Below are positions 36,136-46,016 of a stretch of 64,000 nucleotides of DNA, piece by piece. Origin of the DNA: CAVZBW01 sp963778465 (GTDB lineage Bacteria; Actinomycetota; Acidimicrobiia; Acidimicrobiales; RAAP-2). Position 1 is the stretch's first letter; the number at the start of each line of letters is the position of its first letter. The stretch is from assembly GCA_963778465.1 (NCBI GenBank), contig CAVZUK010000003.1, positions 1,302,001 to 1,366,000 on the forward strand, in the 5' to 3' direction. The translations under genes were made by a program, and so were the position numbers. The notes beneath the pieces are model-generated. The model saw only the letters and a list, made by a program, of their open reading frames with translations, was not told the origin of the DNA and ran no database searches.

Positions 36136-38115
36136 GTGCGGACGGGCGAGCGCCCATTCGAGAGCGCCGTGTTCCCGTTCTCGGCGGTGGTCGGGCACGA
36201 GGACGTCGAAGCTCGCCCTCCTGCTCGATGCGCGTCGACCCCGGCATCGGGGGCGTGCTGCTGCGCGGCGACAAGGGGAGCGCCAAGTCGACCGCTCGCC
36301 CGCGGCCTGGCCGCGCTCCTGCCCGGACGGCGCTCCGTTCGTCGAGCTTCCTCTCGGGGCGACCGAGGACCGGGTGGTCGGGACCCTCGACCTCGAGCCG
36401 CCGCGCTGACCGAGGGGCGGAGCGCGGTTCCACCCCGGCCTCCTGGCCGAGGCGCACGGCGGGGTCCTCTACGTCGACGAGGTCAACCTCCTTCCCGATC
36501 ACCTGGTCGACGTGCTCCTCGACGTCGCGGCCAGCGGGGTCAACCGGGTGGAGCGAGAGGGCGTGTCCGCACGACCCATCCGGCCCGCTTCGTGCTCGTC
36601 GGCTCCATGAACCCCGAGGAGGGCGAGCTGCGCCCGCAGCTCCTCGACCGCTTCGGCCTGTCGGTCGAGGTCCGATCCTCCTCCAACGCGGAGGCCCGGG
36701 CGGAGGCGGTACGCCGCCGCCTGGCCTTCGACGCGGACCCCTCACGCTCCGCCGGGTCGTGGGAGGCGTCGCAGGCGGCGCTGTCGGAGCGCCTGGCTTC
36801 CTCGGAGCCGGCCGAGCTCTCCGACGAGCTCCTCGTCGTGGTGAGCCGGCTGTGCTCGGCGGTGGGGGCGGAGGGCCTGAGGGCGGACCTCGTGATCTGC
36901 CGGGCCGCCGCGGCCGTCGCCGGCTGGGAGGGCCGGTCCGTGGCGACCCTCGCGGACGTGCGGCGCGTCGCGCCGATGGCCCTGGCGCACCGCCGTCGCC
37001 GCAACCCGTTCGACGCGCCCGGCATCGACGACGCCACGATCGAAGAGGCCCTCGACGACGCCGACGGGGGCGGCGGCGGCGATGCGGGCGGTCCTGAGGG
37101 TGCTGCCGATGGCGCTGGTGGGGCGGGCGTGGGCGGCGTCGGCGATGCGGGCGGTCCTGAGGGTGCTGCCGATGGCGCTGGTGGGGCGGGCGTGGGCGGC
37201 GTCGGCGGGGAGGGTGACGGTCAGGACCCCGGGGATCCCGTCGAGGGGCGCGGGGAGCCCGGCGGCCAGATGCGCGAGCCCGCACCGATCGGTGAGCCCC
37301 GAGCAGTGTCGAGGATCGGGACGGGACGCGCTGCGAGCGGCGACCGGCACCCGGGTCGGCGGTCGACCGCGATCGCGCCTCGGGGCCGCCAGATCGGCGA
37401 CCGCGTGCCCGAGGGTCCGGTCTCCGCCGTCGCTCTCGGTGCGACCGCCCGGGCGGCAGCGTCGCGTCGCGCCCTCCTCGCCGAACGCGGGGACCCGGCC
37501 CCCGGGGAGGGACCGCTCGTCGTGGTGGAAGACCTGCGCGAGCCCGTGTGCGAGCGGCGCGTCGGCAACCTCCTCGTCATCGCGGTCGACGCCTCGGCGT
37601 CCATGGGCGTCGAGCGCCGCATGGAGGCGACCAAGGGCGCCGTGCTCGGCCTCTTGCTCGACGCCTACCAGCGGCGCGACCGGGTGTCCCTCGTCACCTT
37701 CCGTGGCGAGTCGAGCGACGTCGTCCTCCGTCCGACGGGCAGCGTGGAGGTGGCGAAGGCGCGACTGGCCGAGCTGCCGACGGGGGGCCGCACCCCGCTC
37801 GCAGCAGGGATCCTCGACGCGTTGGGCGTGGCGACGGGCGCCCCCGGGGACCTCGTACCTCTCCTGATCCTCGTCTCGGACGGGCGGGCGACGGCGGGGC
37901 CGTCGGGTCAGGACCCGTTGGAGGCCGCCCGCCGGGCCGCCGGCGAGGTGCGCCGGAGAGGCGTCGCCGCCATCGTCGTCGACGTCGAGGAGGGCCCGAC
38001 CCGGCTCGGGTTGGCCAGGGAGCTGGCGGAGGAGATGGGGGCGCGCCACCTGACGCTGCCCGAGCTGTCGAGCGAGGCGATGGTCGACGTCGTCCGCAGG
38101 GCGGTCCGGTCGTGA
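36132..38115 (+). pseudogene. ChlI-ChlD type chelatase subunit (AAA plus vWA), frame-disrupted near its start
   Basis: ATG 36132 overlaps the cobN stop. The AAA part reads across several small frame changes up to about 36,570 (FPFSAVVGHEDV, LLRGDKGSAKST, GGVLYVDEVNLLPDHLVDVLL), then stays in one frame: VLVGSMNPEEGELRPQLLDRFGL, a Gly-rich linker, and a von Willebrand A domain with MIDAS VDASASMG. It is a magnesium-chelatase-like ATPase/co-chaperone that in actinobacteria serves CobN in place of CobS-CobT. The linker contains a perfect 63-base tandem duplication (37,081-37,206). Corrected length is about 660 residues. I believe the gene is intact in vivo. Confidence 0.85.
37081..37206 (+). repeat. 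Perfect 63-bp tandem duplication in the ChlID linker
   Basis: Two identical 63-base units, 37081-37143 and 37144-37206, encode two copies of a 21-residue Gly/Ala-rich segment beginning GDAGGPEGAADGAGGAG. It falls between the AAA and vWA domains, so copy number can vary without breaking the frame. Confidence 0.93.
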
Positions 38116-39872
38116 AGGGCGATGCCGTCTCCTCGCGTCTCGCCATGCGAGAGGCCGTCTCCTCGCGTCTCGCCATGCGAGAGGCCGTCTATTCGGTCAT
38201 CGGGAGCCGGCGCGACGTCCGGCGGCGCTTCCTCGGCGACCCCGTCCCGCGCGACGTGGTCGACCGGGTCCTCCTGGCGGCGCATCAGGCCCCCTCCGTG
38301 GGCCTGTCCCAGCCGTGGGACTTCCTGCTCGTCACCGACGATGCCGTGCGGCGGCGCGTCGCCGCGCACGTCGAGGAGCAGCGTCGGGTCTTCGCCGCTT
38401 CGCTGACCTCGTCCAGAGGCTCCGACTTCGACCGCCTCAAGATCCAGGCCATCCTGGACGCCCCCCTCAACCTGGTCGTGACCTCGACGCTCGAGCGCGG
38501 TGGCGTCCGGGTGCTCGGTCGGCACATCCAGCCGGAGACCGCCGCGTACTCGACGTGCCTCGCGATCGAGAACCTCTGGCTCGCCGCACGCGCCGAGGGC
38601 CTCGGCGTCGGCTGGGTCAGCTTCTACGAGCCCGGCGAGCTCTCGGCTCTCCTGGACCTTCCACCCCACGTGACTCCGATCGCCTACCTCTGCATCGGGT
38701 GGGTCGAAGACTTCGATGCCGAGCCGGAGCTGGCCCAGGCCGGCTGGGCGTCGCCCCGGCCGCTCCACTGGGCGGTCCACCACGAGCGTTGGGGGCAACA
38801 TGAGGGGATGCGACCTTTCGAGGAGGCCACTGCCAACGTCGCCCCACCCGATGCCGCAGCGGCCCGCGCCGCCTCCGAGCACCAGGGCAGGCTCACCAAG
38901 CCGCCAGGCTCGCTCGGACACCTGGAGGTCCTCGGCTCGCGGCTCGCCGCCATCTCCGGGACGCTGCCACCGCCGGTGCCCGCCCCTGCCACCGTGGCCG
39001 TGTTCGCGGCGGACCACGGGGTGGTCGCCGAGGGCGTGACGCCCTGGCCGTCGGAGGTGACCACCCAGATGGTCGGGAACTTCTGCGCAGGGGGGGCCGC
39101 GATCAACGTCATCGCCCGCCAGATCGGCGCGGACGTGGTGGTGGTCGACGTCGGGGTGGCCGCGGCCCTCGACCCTGCCCCCGGCCTCATCCGCCGCAAG
39201 GTGCGAGCCGGGACGGGGAACATCTTCACCGAGCCGGCGATGTCGCGCGACGAGGCGCGGCGCGCCCTCGACGTCGGGGCCGAGGTCGCCCGGGAGCTCG
39301 CGGCGTCGGGCAACCGGTGCCTCGTGACCGGTGACATGGGCATCGGCAACACGACGCCCTCGGCGGCGCTGATCGCCTACTTCGCCGGCCGGCCGGCGGC
39401 CGACGTGACGGGCCGCGGCACGGGGATCGACGACGAGACGCTGCGACGGAAGCTCGCCGTGGTCGAGGGGGCGCTCGACCGCACGGTACGTGAGGTCGAG
39501 CCGGGCGACGCCGTCGGGGCGCTCGCCTCCCTCGGGGGCCTGGAGATCGCCGCGCTGGCCGGCTACATCGTCGGCGGCGCCGCGGCCCGTGTCCCCGTCG
39601 TGGTGGACGGGGTGATCGCGTGCGCGGGTCTGCTCGTGGCGGCCGAGCTCGCGCCGGGGGTGATCGAGTACTGCTTCGCCGGTCACCGCTCCGTCGAGCC
39701 GGGCGCCCAGGTGGCGCTCGACAAGCTGGGCCTCCGGCCCTTGTTGGATCTCGATCTACGGCTCGGCGAGGGGACCGGGGGGTGCCTGGCCCTGCCGATC
39801 CTGCAATCGGCGGCTCGGGTCCTGGGCGAGATGGCGACCTTCGACCAGGCCGGGGTCAGCGAGAAGTCGTAG
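38112..39872 (+). CDS. BluB-CobT fusion: DMB synthase and nicotinate-nucleotide:DMB phosphoribosyltransferase
   Basis: One 586-residue frame. Residues about 25-230 are BluB, the flavin enzyme that makes 5,6-dimethylbenzimidazole: SRRDVRRRFLGDPVP, LSQPWDFLLVTDDAV and GVGWVSFYEPGEL. From the methionine encoded at 38,808 the chain is CobT: RLTKPPGSLGHLE, TGDMGIGNTTPSAAL and the catalytic glutamate in GEGTGGCLALP. Together they make alpha-ribazole phosphate. The GTG at 38112 overlaps the chlID stop; a 30-base duplication at 38,125-38,184 repeats SSRLAMREAV, so the ATG at 38,175 is an alternative start. No stop or frame break separates the domains. Last gene of the operon; its end overlaps the convergent DUF3533-like gene. 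Confidence 0.9.
   Translation: MKGDAVSSRLAMREAVSSRLAMREAVYSVIGSRRDVRRRFLGDPVPRDVVDRVLLAAHQAPSVGLSQPWDFLLVTDDAVRRRVAAHVEEQRRVFAASLTSSRGSDFDRLKIQAILDAPLNLVVTSTLERGGVRVLGRHIQPETAAYSTCLAIENLWLAARAEGLGVGWVSFYEPGELSALLDLPPHVTPIAYLCIGWVEDFDAEPELAQAGWASPRPLHWAVHHERWGQHEGMRPFEEATANVAPPDAAAARAASEHQGRLTKPPGSLGHLEVLGSRLAAISGTLPPPVPAPATVAVFAADHGVVAEGVTPWPSEVTTQMVGNFCAGGAAINVIARQIGADVVVVDVGVAAALDPAPGLIRRKVRAGTGNIFTEPAMSRDEARRALDVGAEVARELAASGNRCLVTGDMGIGNTTPSAALIAYFAGRPAADVTGRGTGIDDETLRRKLAVVEGALDRTVREVEPGDAVGALASLGGLEIAALAGYIVGGAAARVPVVVDGVIACAGLLVAAELAPGVIEYCFAGHRSVEPGAQVALDKLGLRPLLDLDLRLGEGTGGCLALPILQSAARVLGEMATFDQAGVSEKS
38125..38184 (+). repeat. 30-bp tandem duplication at the BluB N-terminus
   Basis: A 30-base unit containing CTCGCGTCTCGCCATGCGAG occurs twice in tandem and encodes SSRLAMREAV twice. 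It duplicates a possible start codon (ATG in each unit), so the true BluB start is uncertain by up to about 21 residues. Confidence 0.88.
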
Positions 39873-41238
39873 CTCGCTCCGGGTGCTCGTCCGAGTAGGC
39901 GCGCACGGCTCGGTTGACGTACGCCATCACCTCGGGTTGCATGCGATCGAGGCCGCGCCGGTCGTACCAGCGGACGGCGACCGTGCCGACGACGAGCCAG
40001 AAGACGAGGCCGATGCTCGTGAGCACGAGGGCCCGGGTGAGGCCGGCGTCGCCCTGGGCGTCGAAGTAGAGGATGGCACGCACGCCGTCGAGGATCTGCC
40101 GGAGGGGCTCGAAGCTGCTCGTGAACCGGTAAAAGCCGGACAGCGCCTCGAGGGGGACCGTCCCACCCGAAGACGCGAGCGCCAGGTACACGAAGATGAT
40201 CAAGGCGAACAGCTGGCCCAGCGTGCCGAGCGCGGCGAACAGCACCAACGTCCCGATGGCGACCACCACGCTCGCGAACGCCACGTATAGCCACAGCAGC
40301 CAGCCGTTCGGCGCATCGACCTGGAGAATGGCCGCGGCCGCGATCAGCATGACGCCCGACGCGAAGGGGACGATGACGACGGCCATGGTCCACTTGGCGA
40401 GCAGCGTCTGCCATCGGGTGATCCGAAGCGGCTGGCGCAGCCGCCACCAGGGCCCGATCTCGCTGGTGGCGTAGCCCAGCGCCGAGTCGACCCCGGAGTT
40501 GATGATCGTGGCCCCGAGGAAGCCGGTCATGATCGTGAGTAGCGACAGGTAGAACGCGCTCAGTCCCAGCCCCGCGTGGTTGGGGAGGGGGCGGTACGGC
40601 GTGACCTCCTGGGCGACGGGGTCCGCCAGCAGGGCCCGCACGCTCGGGTCGGCATGTCCGCTGCTGGCCCGCAGGGCGAGGACCTGCTTGCCGATCTTCT
40701 CCGATGCCTGGCTCAGGGCGGGTTGGAGCACTCCCGTAGCCAGGCCGACGCCGAGGGTGCCGGCCCGAGGATTGGTCAGCAGCTCTACCGTCGGCCTCGG
40801 GGCGGTGCCCGCGGGCGTCGGCGACACGCCGGCCAGCTCGAGAGTCGACTGTGTGAAGTCCGTGGGGAAGACGACGGCCGCGTAGTCGGCGCCTTGGTCC
40901 ATCAGGTCGTGGGCCTCCTCGAGGGTCGCCGTCTGCAGCGTCAGTCGGCTGGTCAGCGCCGAGGAGTGCTGGAAGGAAGAGACCGTCTGCGCGCCCAGGT
41001 TGACCGGGCCCGACGGCGTGCTCGCCCCCTGGTCCTGGTTGACGACGAGCACCGGCAGCCCGTGCAGGTGTGCCGCCGGGTCGACGATCGAGCCGAAGTA
41101 GATGAGCGTCACGACCATGATCAGCACCGAGGCCAGGATCGTCGGGAGCACCCAGACGGTCGGGACCCGGAGCAGCCTCCGGGCCGTCACCTCGGGGACC
41201 GCCGCCTCCTCCTCGTGGTCGGATCCGCTCGTCGTCAC
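39856..41238 (-). CDS. YhgE/Pip or DUF3533-like ABC-2 type membrane protein
   Basis: 460 residues: a short acidic N-terminus, one helix (WVLPTILASVLIMVVTLIYF), a 180-residue extracellular region (LPVLVVNQDQGA..., YAAVVFPTDFTQS), then about five C-terminal helices. This is the layout of ABC-2 permease relatives such as YhgE/Pip and DUF3533 proteins, linked to export of lipids or toxins and phage adsorption. No ATPase gene is adjacent. Its end overlaps the bluB-cobT end by 17 bases. Confidence 0.78.
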   Translation of the reverse strand: MTTSGSDHEEEAAVPEVTARRLLRVPTVWVLPTILASVLIMVVTLIYFGSIVDPAAHLHGLPVLVVNQDQGASTPSGPVNLGAQTVSSFQHSSALTSRLTLQTATLEEAHDLMDQGADYAAVVFPTDFTQSTLELAGVSPTPAGTAPRPTVELLTNPRAGTLGVGLATGVLQPALSQASEKIGKQVLALRASSGHADPSVRALLADPVAQEVTPYRPLPNHAGLGLSAFYLSLLTIMTGFLGATIINSGVDSALGYATSEIGPWWRLRQPLRITRWQTLLAKWTMAVVIVPFASGVMLIAAAAILQVDAPNGWLLWLYVAFASVVVAIGTLVLFAALGTLGQLFALIIFVYLALASSGGTVPLEALSGFYRFTSSFEPLRQILDGVRAILYFDAQGDAGLTRALVLTSIGLVFWLVVGTVAVRWYDRRGLDRMQPEVMAYVNRAVRAYSDEHPERATTSR

Positions 41239-41293
41239 GACACCTCCGCTCGTCCCGCTGCAGGTGCCGAGCGGGATGGCCGGGTCTCCCGCC

Positions 41294-41860
41294 TCAGCGG
41301 GAGCTGGCTCCTTCTACGTTGCGCCCACAGAAGTTGAGCAGTCGCGTCTGTTCGTCTGCGCCGGCAGGCGGGTCGATCTTGGCGGCGAAGCCGCCCGGCC
41401 TGCGGATCGCCTGGTCGATCGGCTGCAGGAACGTCAGCGCCGTCGAGACGCCCTCGGGATCGAGCCGCTCGTCCTGCCCCGTCGCCCGGGCGAGGTCCCA
41501 GGTGTGGATGAGCGTGTCGGCGCACACGAGCCGCCCGACCAGCGAGGAGAAGGGCTGCTCGCCGAACATCCCGCTTACGTTCTTCGACGCCCGTTCCGGA
41601 TCGTCGAGCGCCGACTCCAGCTCGCCGCGAGCCACCGTCCACTGGCCGGCGAGGTCACCGCCGGCGTCGACGACCCTCGGCTCGCTCTCGTTGAGCGTGG
41701 CCAGCACCTGGCCGTGGGTCCGGATGACGTGGGCGGCCACGTCCCTCGCCGCCCAATCGGTGCAGGGCGAGGGCGACGACCAGCGATCGTCGGGGACTCC
41801 GTCGAGGCGTGTCGTGAAGCCGTCGGCGATGCGCCGGTAGCGCTCGGAGATCTCTGTCAC
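41294..41860 (-). CDS. TIGR03086-like metal-binding (mycothiol-dependent/DinB-like) protein
   Basis: 188 residues. WSSPSPCTDWAARDVAAHVIRTHGQ at residues about 30-55 and CADTLIHTWDLARATGQDE give the histidine set of the mycothiol maleylpyruvate isomerase/TIGR03086 group within the DinB superfamily. The catalytic role is unknown. The GTG at 41860 is preferred as the conserved region starts right after it. It is divergent from the LuxR-type regulator gene with 47 bases between. Confidence 0.8.
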   Translation of the reverse strand: MTEISERYRRIADGFTTRLDGVPDDRWSSPSPCTDWAARDVAAHVIRTHGQVLATLNESEPRVVDAGGDLAGQWTVARGELESALDDPERASKNVSGMFGEQPFSSLVGRLVCADTLIHTWDLARATGQDERLDPEGVSTALTFLQPIDQAIRRPGGFAAKIDPPAGADEQTRLLNFCGRNVEGASSR

Positions 41861-41907
41861 GCCTTCCAAGGTAGCCAGTCGGCCGAGGCGGGCTCCAGGT
41901 CGGCCCG

Positions 41908-44708
41908 GTGATCGCCTCGGAGAACTACCCACCACCCGTGCGGACGCCTGCGGCACGGCCCCTTTGCAAGACTTCTCCCATCGAACTCATCGGGCGAGCA
42001 GCGGAGCGCGGCGTGACGGACGCCCTTCTCCGTGCGGCGCGCCGCGGCATGAGCGGGACCCTCGTGCTGCGGGGCGAAGCCGGCATCGGCAAGACGTCGC
42101 TCCTGGTGGCTGCGGGGCAGCAGGCGGAGCGATTCCGGATGCTGCGGGTCGACGGCATCCAGGCCGAGGAGAGCCTGAGCTTCGCAGGGCTTCATCGCCT
42201 CCTCCTGCCGGTCCTCGGCGAGTCCGAGCGCCTTCCCCCGCCGCAGCGCCGAGCGTTGGAGGCCGCCTTCGGTGGGATCGAAGCGGGCGCCCCCGACCGT
42301 TTCCTCATCGGGCTCGCCGTTTTGACACTGCTCTCCGGCCTTTCCGTGCAGACACCCGTGCTCTGCATCGTCGACGATGCGCAATGGCTCGATGGCGAGA
42401 CGCAGGAGCTCTTGGCGTTCGTCGCTCGACGCCTCTACGCCGAGAGCCTGGTCCTCCTCATCGCGATCCGCGAGCCGAGTGAAGGACCGGACGCCTTTGC
42501 GGGCTTGCCGGAGCTCGAGATCCGTGGCCTCGAGCCCCCGCAGTCCATGGGACTCCTCTCCAGCACGTTCAACCGGCAGCTCGATATCGCGATGATGAGC
42601 CGGCTGGTGCACGAGACGCAGGGCAACCCGTTGGCCCTGCTGGAGCTCGGACGCGACGCCACCACAACCGGTCGAGTGGCGACCCTTCTGCCCGACCAGC
42701 CGCTCCCGCTCAGCCGTCGCCTGGAGGACCTTTTCGAACGCCAGGTGAGGGGCCTGCCCGAGGCGACTCAGCAATTCCTGCTCGTCGCCGCCGCGGAACC
42801 ATCCCGGGCCGACCTGGTCTTCAAGGCGGCCGAACGTCTCGGGATACCGGCCGGCGCCGCGGATCCCGCCATCGACGCCGGGCTGTTCGGTCGGGAGGGC
42901 GGTCCTGCCTTCCGCCACCCCCTGATCCGTTCGGCCGTCTACAGCAGGGCATCCGCTTCCGACCGACGCAGGGCCCATGCGGAGCTGGCCAACCTTCTCG
43001 ACGACGGACGGGATGCCGACCTCCGTGCGTACCACCGAGCCTCGGCGGCGTCCGTGCCCGACGAGGACATCGCCGTCGAGCTCGAACAGGGTGCGGATCG
43101 GGCCGAGAGTCGCGGAGGGCTGTCGGCGCGCGCGGCGTTGATGGCGAGAGCGGCGGAGCTCACTCCCGACGGCTCGCGTCGAGCGGCCCGTCTGCTCGTG
43201 GCCGCCGAAGCGGCCCTCGCGGCAGGCAACGCGCCGCAAGCCGAGGCCCTTCTCCAGCGGGCTCGAGAACGGCTCAGCGACCCCGTCCAGCTCGCCCATG
43301 CCAGGCGGGTGGAGGCGGCATTCCGCAGCTTCACCGAGCCGGGCAACGCGCCGCGCATCCTGCTCGAAGCAGCGAGAGCCCTCCAATCCCTCGACCCCCT
43401 CGAGGCGCGTGCGACACGTACACCGAAGCGCTGCAGGCGTGCCTCGTGTCGAGTCAGCTCACGAGGGGGACCACCCCCGCCGAGGTGGGGGCCGCCGCGC
43501 TCGCGGCGTCTCCGATGTGGCATCCGGCTGGGACGATCGACGACCTCTTGGTGGAGGGGTTCGCCACTCGATTCGCCGTCGGGTACGGGGAGGCGGTGCC
43601 TGCGTTCAAGGGCGGCATCGCCGGGCTGTGCTCGGAGAGCGCGCCCGCGGCGGGCCTGACGCGGTGGGCGATCCTCGGCGCCGACGCTGCCGCGGATCTC
43701 TGGGATGCCGACGGCTACCGCACCGTGTCGATGCGACTGGAGAGGATCGAACGCGAACGAGGAGCGCTCGAGTCCCTTCGCCTGACCCTCGGGCCCCTCG
43801 GACACTCGCTCATGTGGGCGGGGAGGTTCGTGGACGCCGAGGTCGCTCACACAGAAGCCACGGAGATCTCCGTGGCGCTCGGTGCGGGCCGGGCTGTCTG
43901 GGAGGCGTTGAAGGTGGAGCTCTTCGCCTGGCAAGGACGAGATGAGGAGACCCGCTGCATCGCAGGATTGCTCATGGGCAAGCTCTCCGTCGTCGCGGGT
44001 GGCGGTGTTGCGGTGAACTTGGCCCGCATCGCCCTTACGATCCTCAACATCGCCCAGGGCCGCTACGGCGATGCGCTCGACCATGGATTGCCGATCATGC
44101 AAGACGATCCGTGTCCTCACGGGTCGCAAGTGCTCCCGGAGGTCGTGGAGGCGGCCGTTCGGACCGGAGCGGAGCAATCGGCAGAGACCGCGTTGGGTCG
44201 GCTTCGGGACCGAGCGACAGAGAGCGGGACGCCCTGGGCCCTCGGACTCCTGGCCCGATGCGAGGCGCTCGTCGCCCGAAGGGATCCCGACGAGCCCTAT
44301 CGACGGGCCATCGATCACCTCGCCGCGACGCAGGTCGCGACCGACTTGGCCCGCACCCATCTGCTCTATGGCGAGTGGTTGCGTCGGGAGAAACGATTGA
44401 CGGATGCCCGGAGCCAGCTCAACAAGGCGCACCGGCTGTTCGACACGATGGGTGCGACCGCGTTCGCCGAGCGGACGAGGGCCGAGCTCGCGGCGACGGG
44501 GGGCCGCTCGAGGAAGCACCGACCTGGTGCGGCGTCGGAGCTGACGCCGCAAGAGCGCCAGATTGCCACTCTCGCCGCCGGCGGGGCCACGAACGCAGAG
44601 GTCGCCGAGCAGCTGTTCCTGAGCGCGGCGACCGTCGACTACCACCTCCGCAAGGTCTACCGGAAGCTCTCCGTCCGGTCCCGACGCCAGCTGGCGGGGA
44701 TGCTCTGA
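41908..44708 (+). pseudogene. LuxR family regulator with AAA ATPase domain (MalT/LAL-like), one frameshift at about 43,412
   Basis: About 930 residues when joined. The N-terminal AAA domain has the P-loop LRGEAGIGKTSLL near residue 55 and Walker B LCIVDDAQWLD. A helical TPR-like middle follows, and the C-terminal LuxR helix-turn-helix is LTPQERQIATLAAGGATNAEVAEQL. After LDPLEAR at about 43,410 two extra bases shift the frame; dropping them continues DTYTEALQACLVSSQ, as in the family. Either a real frame break or a sequence error; the remainder is pristine, which favours error. The GTG at 41908 is the start I use. Such regulators respond to small inducers and ATP. Confidence 0.85.
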
Positions 44709-44778
44709 GAGACCCAGGCGCTACCGTCGATCCCTCACCTCCGGCACCGGCTTGGCAAGAGGCCGGGGAGGCGCCTGC

Positions 44779-45789
44779 TCAGATCCCCGTTTGCTCGGTG
44801 CGTGCTTGGACGGGATCGGGTACGTGTGGCATCAAGGCGTTGGCAGGTATGCGGCCGAGGCGGCCGGCTTCGAAGTCCTCGACGGCCTGGCCGATCTCCG
44901 CTCGGGTGTTCATGACGAACGGGCCATAGTGCTCGACCGGCTCCCCGATGGGCTCACCGCCGAGGAGCAGCAGCTCCAGGTTCTCCGAGCGCGAGTCCGG
45001 TCGGCCTGCGCCGCGCAGCGAGAGCCAGTCGCCCGTGCCGAAGACCGTCAGCTGGCCCGCGTGGATTGGCTGGCCGTCGGGTCCGACCGCCCCCGACCCG
45101 GTGAGCACGTAGGCCAAGGCGTTGAACCGGTGATCCCACGGCAGCTCGAGGAGTGCCCCGGGTGCGATCGAGGCATGCGCGAGGGCGATCGGCGTGTGGG
45201 TGGATCCCGGTCCCGCCACCCCGGCGACGTCGCCGGCGATGACTCGAACGAGGGCGCCGCCGTCGGACGAGGTGGCGAGGGCCACGTCGTCGGCCTCGAG
45301 GGGTTGATAGGCGGGAGGGATCCACTTCTGCTTGGCCGGAAGGTTGACCCACAGCTGGATCCCGTGGAACAGGCCACCGGAGACGACGAGCTTCTCCGGC
45401 GGCGTCTCGATGTGCAGGATGCCCTTGCCGGCGGTCATCCACTGGGTGGCGCCATCGGTGATCAGCCCACCTCCGCCGTTCGAGTCCTGGTGGGCGAAGG
45501 TCCCGTCGATCATGTAGGTGACGGTCTCGAACCCGCGGTGGGGGTGCCAGGGCGTGCCCTTGGGCTCGCCGGGGGCGTACTCGACCTCGCCCATCTGGTC
45601 CATGTGCACGAAGGGATCGAGCGCGGCCAGGCTGATCCCGGCAAAGGCTCGGCGAACCGGGAACCCCTCTCCTTCCAAGCCCTCGGGTGCAGTCGTGACC
45701 GAGCGCACGGGACGGGAGCTGTGCCCCTCTGACGAGGGTTCGCGGAGCCTCGTGAGGCTCGTCCAATCGGGAACGTTGACTGCGGGCAT
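44779..45789 (-). CDS. Pirin family protein
   Basis: 336 residues, two cupin domains. The N-terminal metal site is in TPWHPHRGFETVTYM with further histidines in GKGILHIE; FHGIQLWVNLP closes the domain. Bacterial pirins bind iron and some have quercetinase activity; the role here is unknown. The ATG at 45789 is six bases from GGAGG; a GTG at 45795 is possible. It is convergent with the LuxR-type gene with 70 bases between. Confidence 0.9.
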   Translation of the reverse strand: MPAVNVPDWTSLTRLREPSSEGHSSRPVRSVTTAPEGLEGEGFPVRRAFAGISLAALDPFVHMDQMGEVEYAPGEPKGTPWHPHRGFETVTYMIDGTFAHQDSNGGGGLITDGATQWMTAGKGILHIETPPEKLVVSGGLFHGIQLWVNLPAKQKWIPPAYQPLEADDVALATSSDGGALVRVIAGDVAGVAGPGSTHTPIALAHASIAPGALLELPWDHRFNALAYVLTGSGAVGPDGQPIHAGQLTVFGTGDWLSLRGAGRPDSRSENLELLLLGGEPIGEPVEHYGPFVMNTRAEIGQAVEDFEAGRLGRIPANALMPHVPDPVQARTEQTGI

Positions 45790-46016
45790 CGTCACCCTCC
45801 TCGCTCGTCGGGCTCCCCGTCATCGTGACGAACGGGGCGTCCGCCGTGTCCCCATAGTCCTACACCTCGACCACGGCGACATCCCGATCGCTCCGACCGA
45901 CCGACGCAGTCCGCACGCCCCGGAGCTCCTGGGGATCGAGATCCCTTGCCGGGAGGCGACAATGATGGCGAGCCGGAGGTTGGATCGGCGGAGGGACGAC
46001 GAAGGGAGACGAACAG

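Noticed and set aside
37548..38111. Reading the BluB-CobT frame further upstream as a giant fusion
   Set aside because: That stretch encodes the ChlD vWA domain in another frame; the upstream part has no family similarity.
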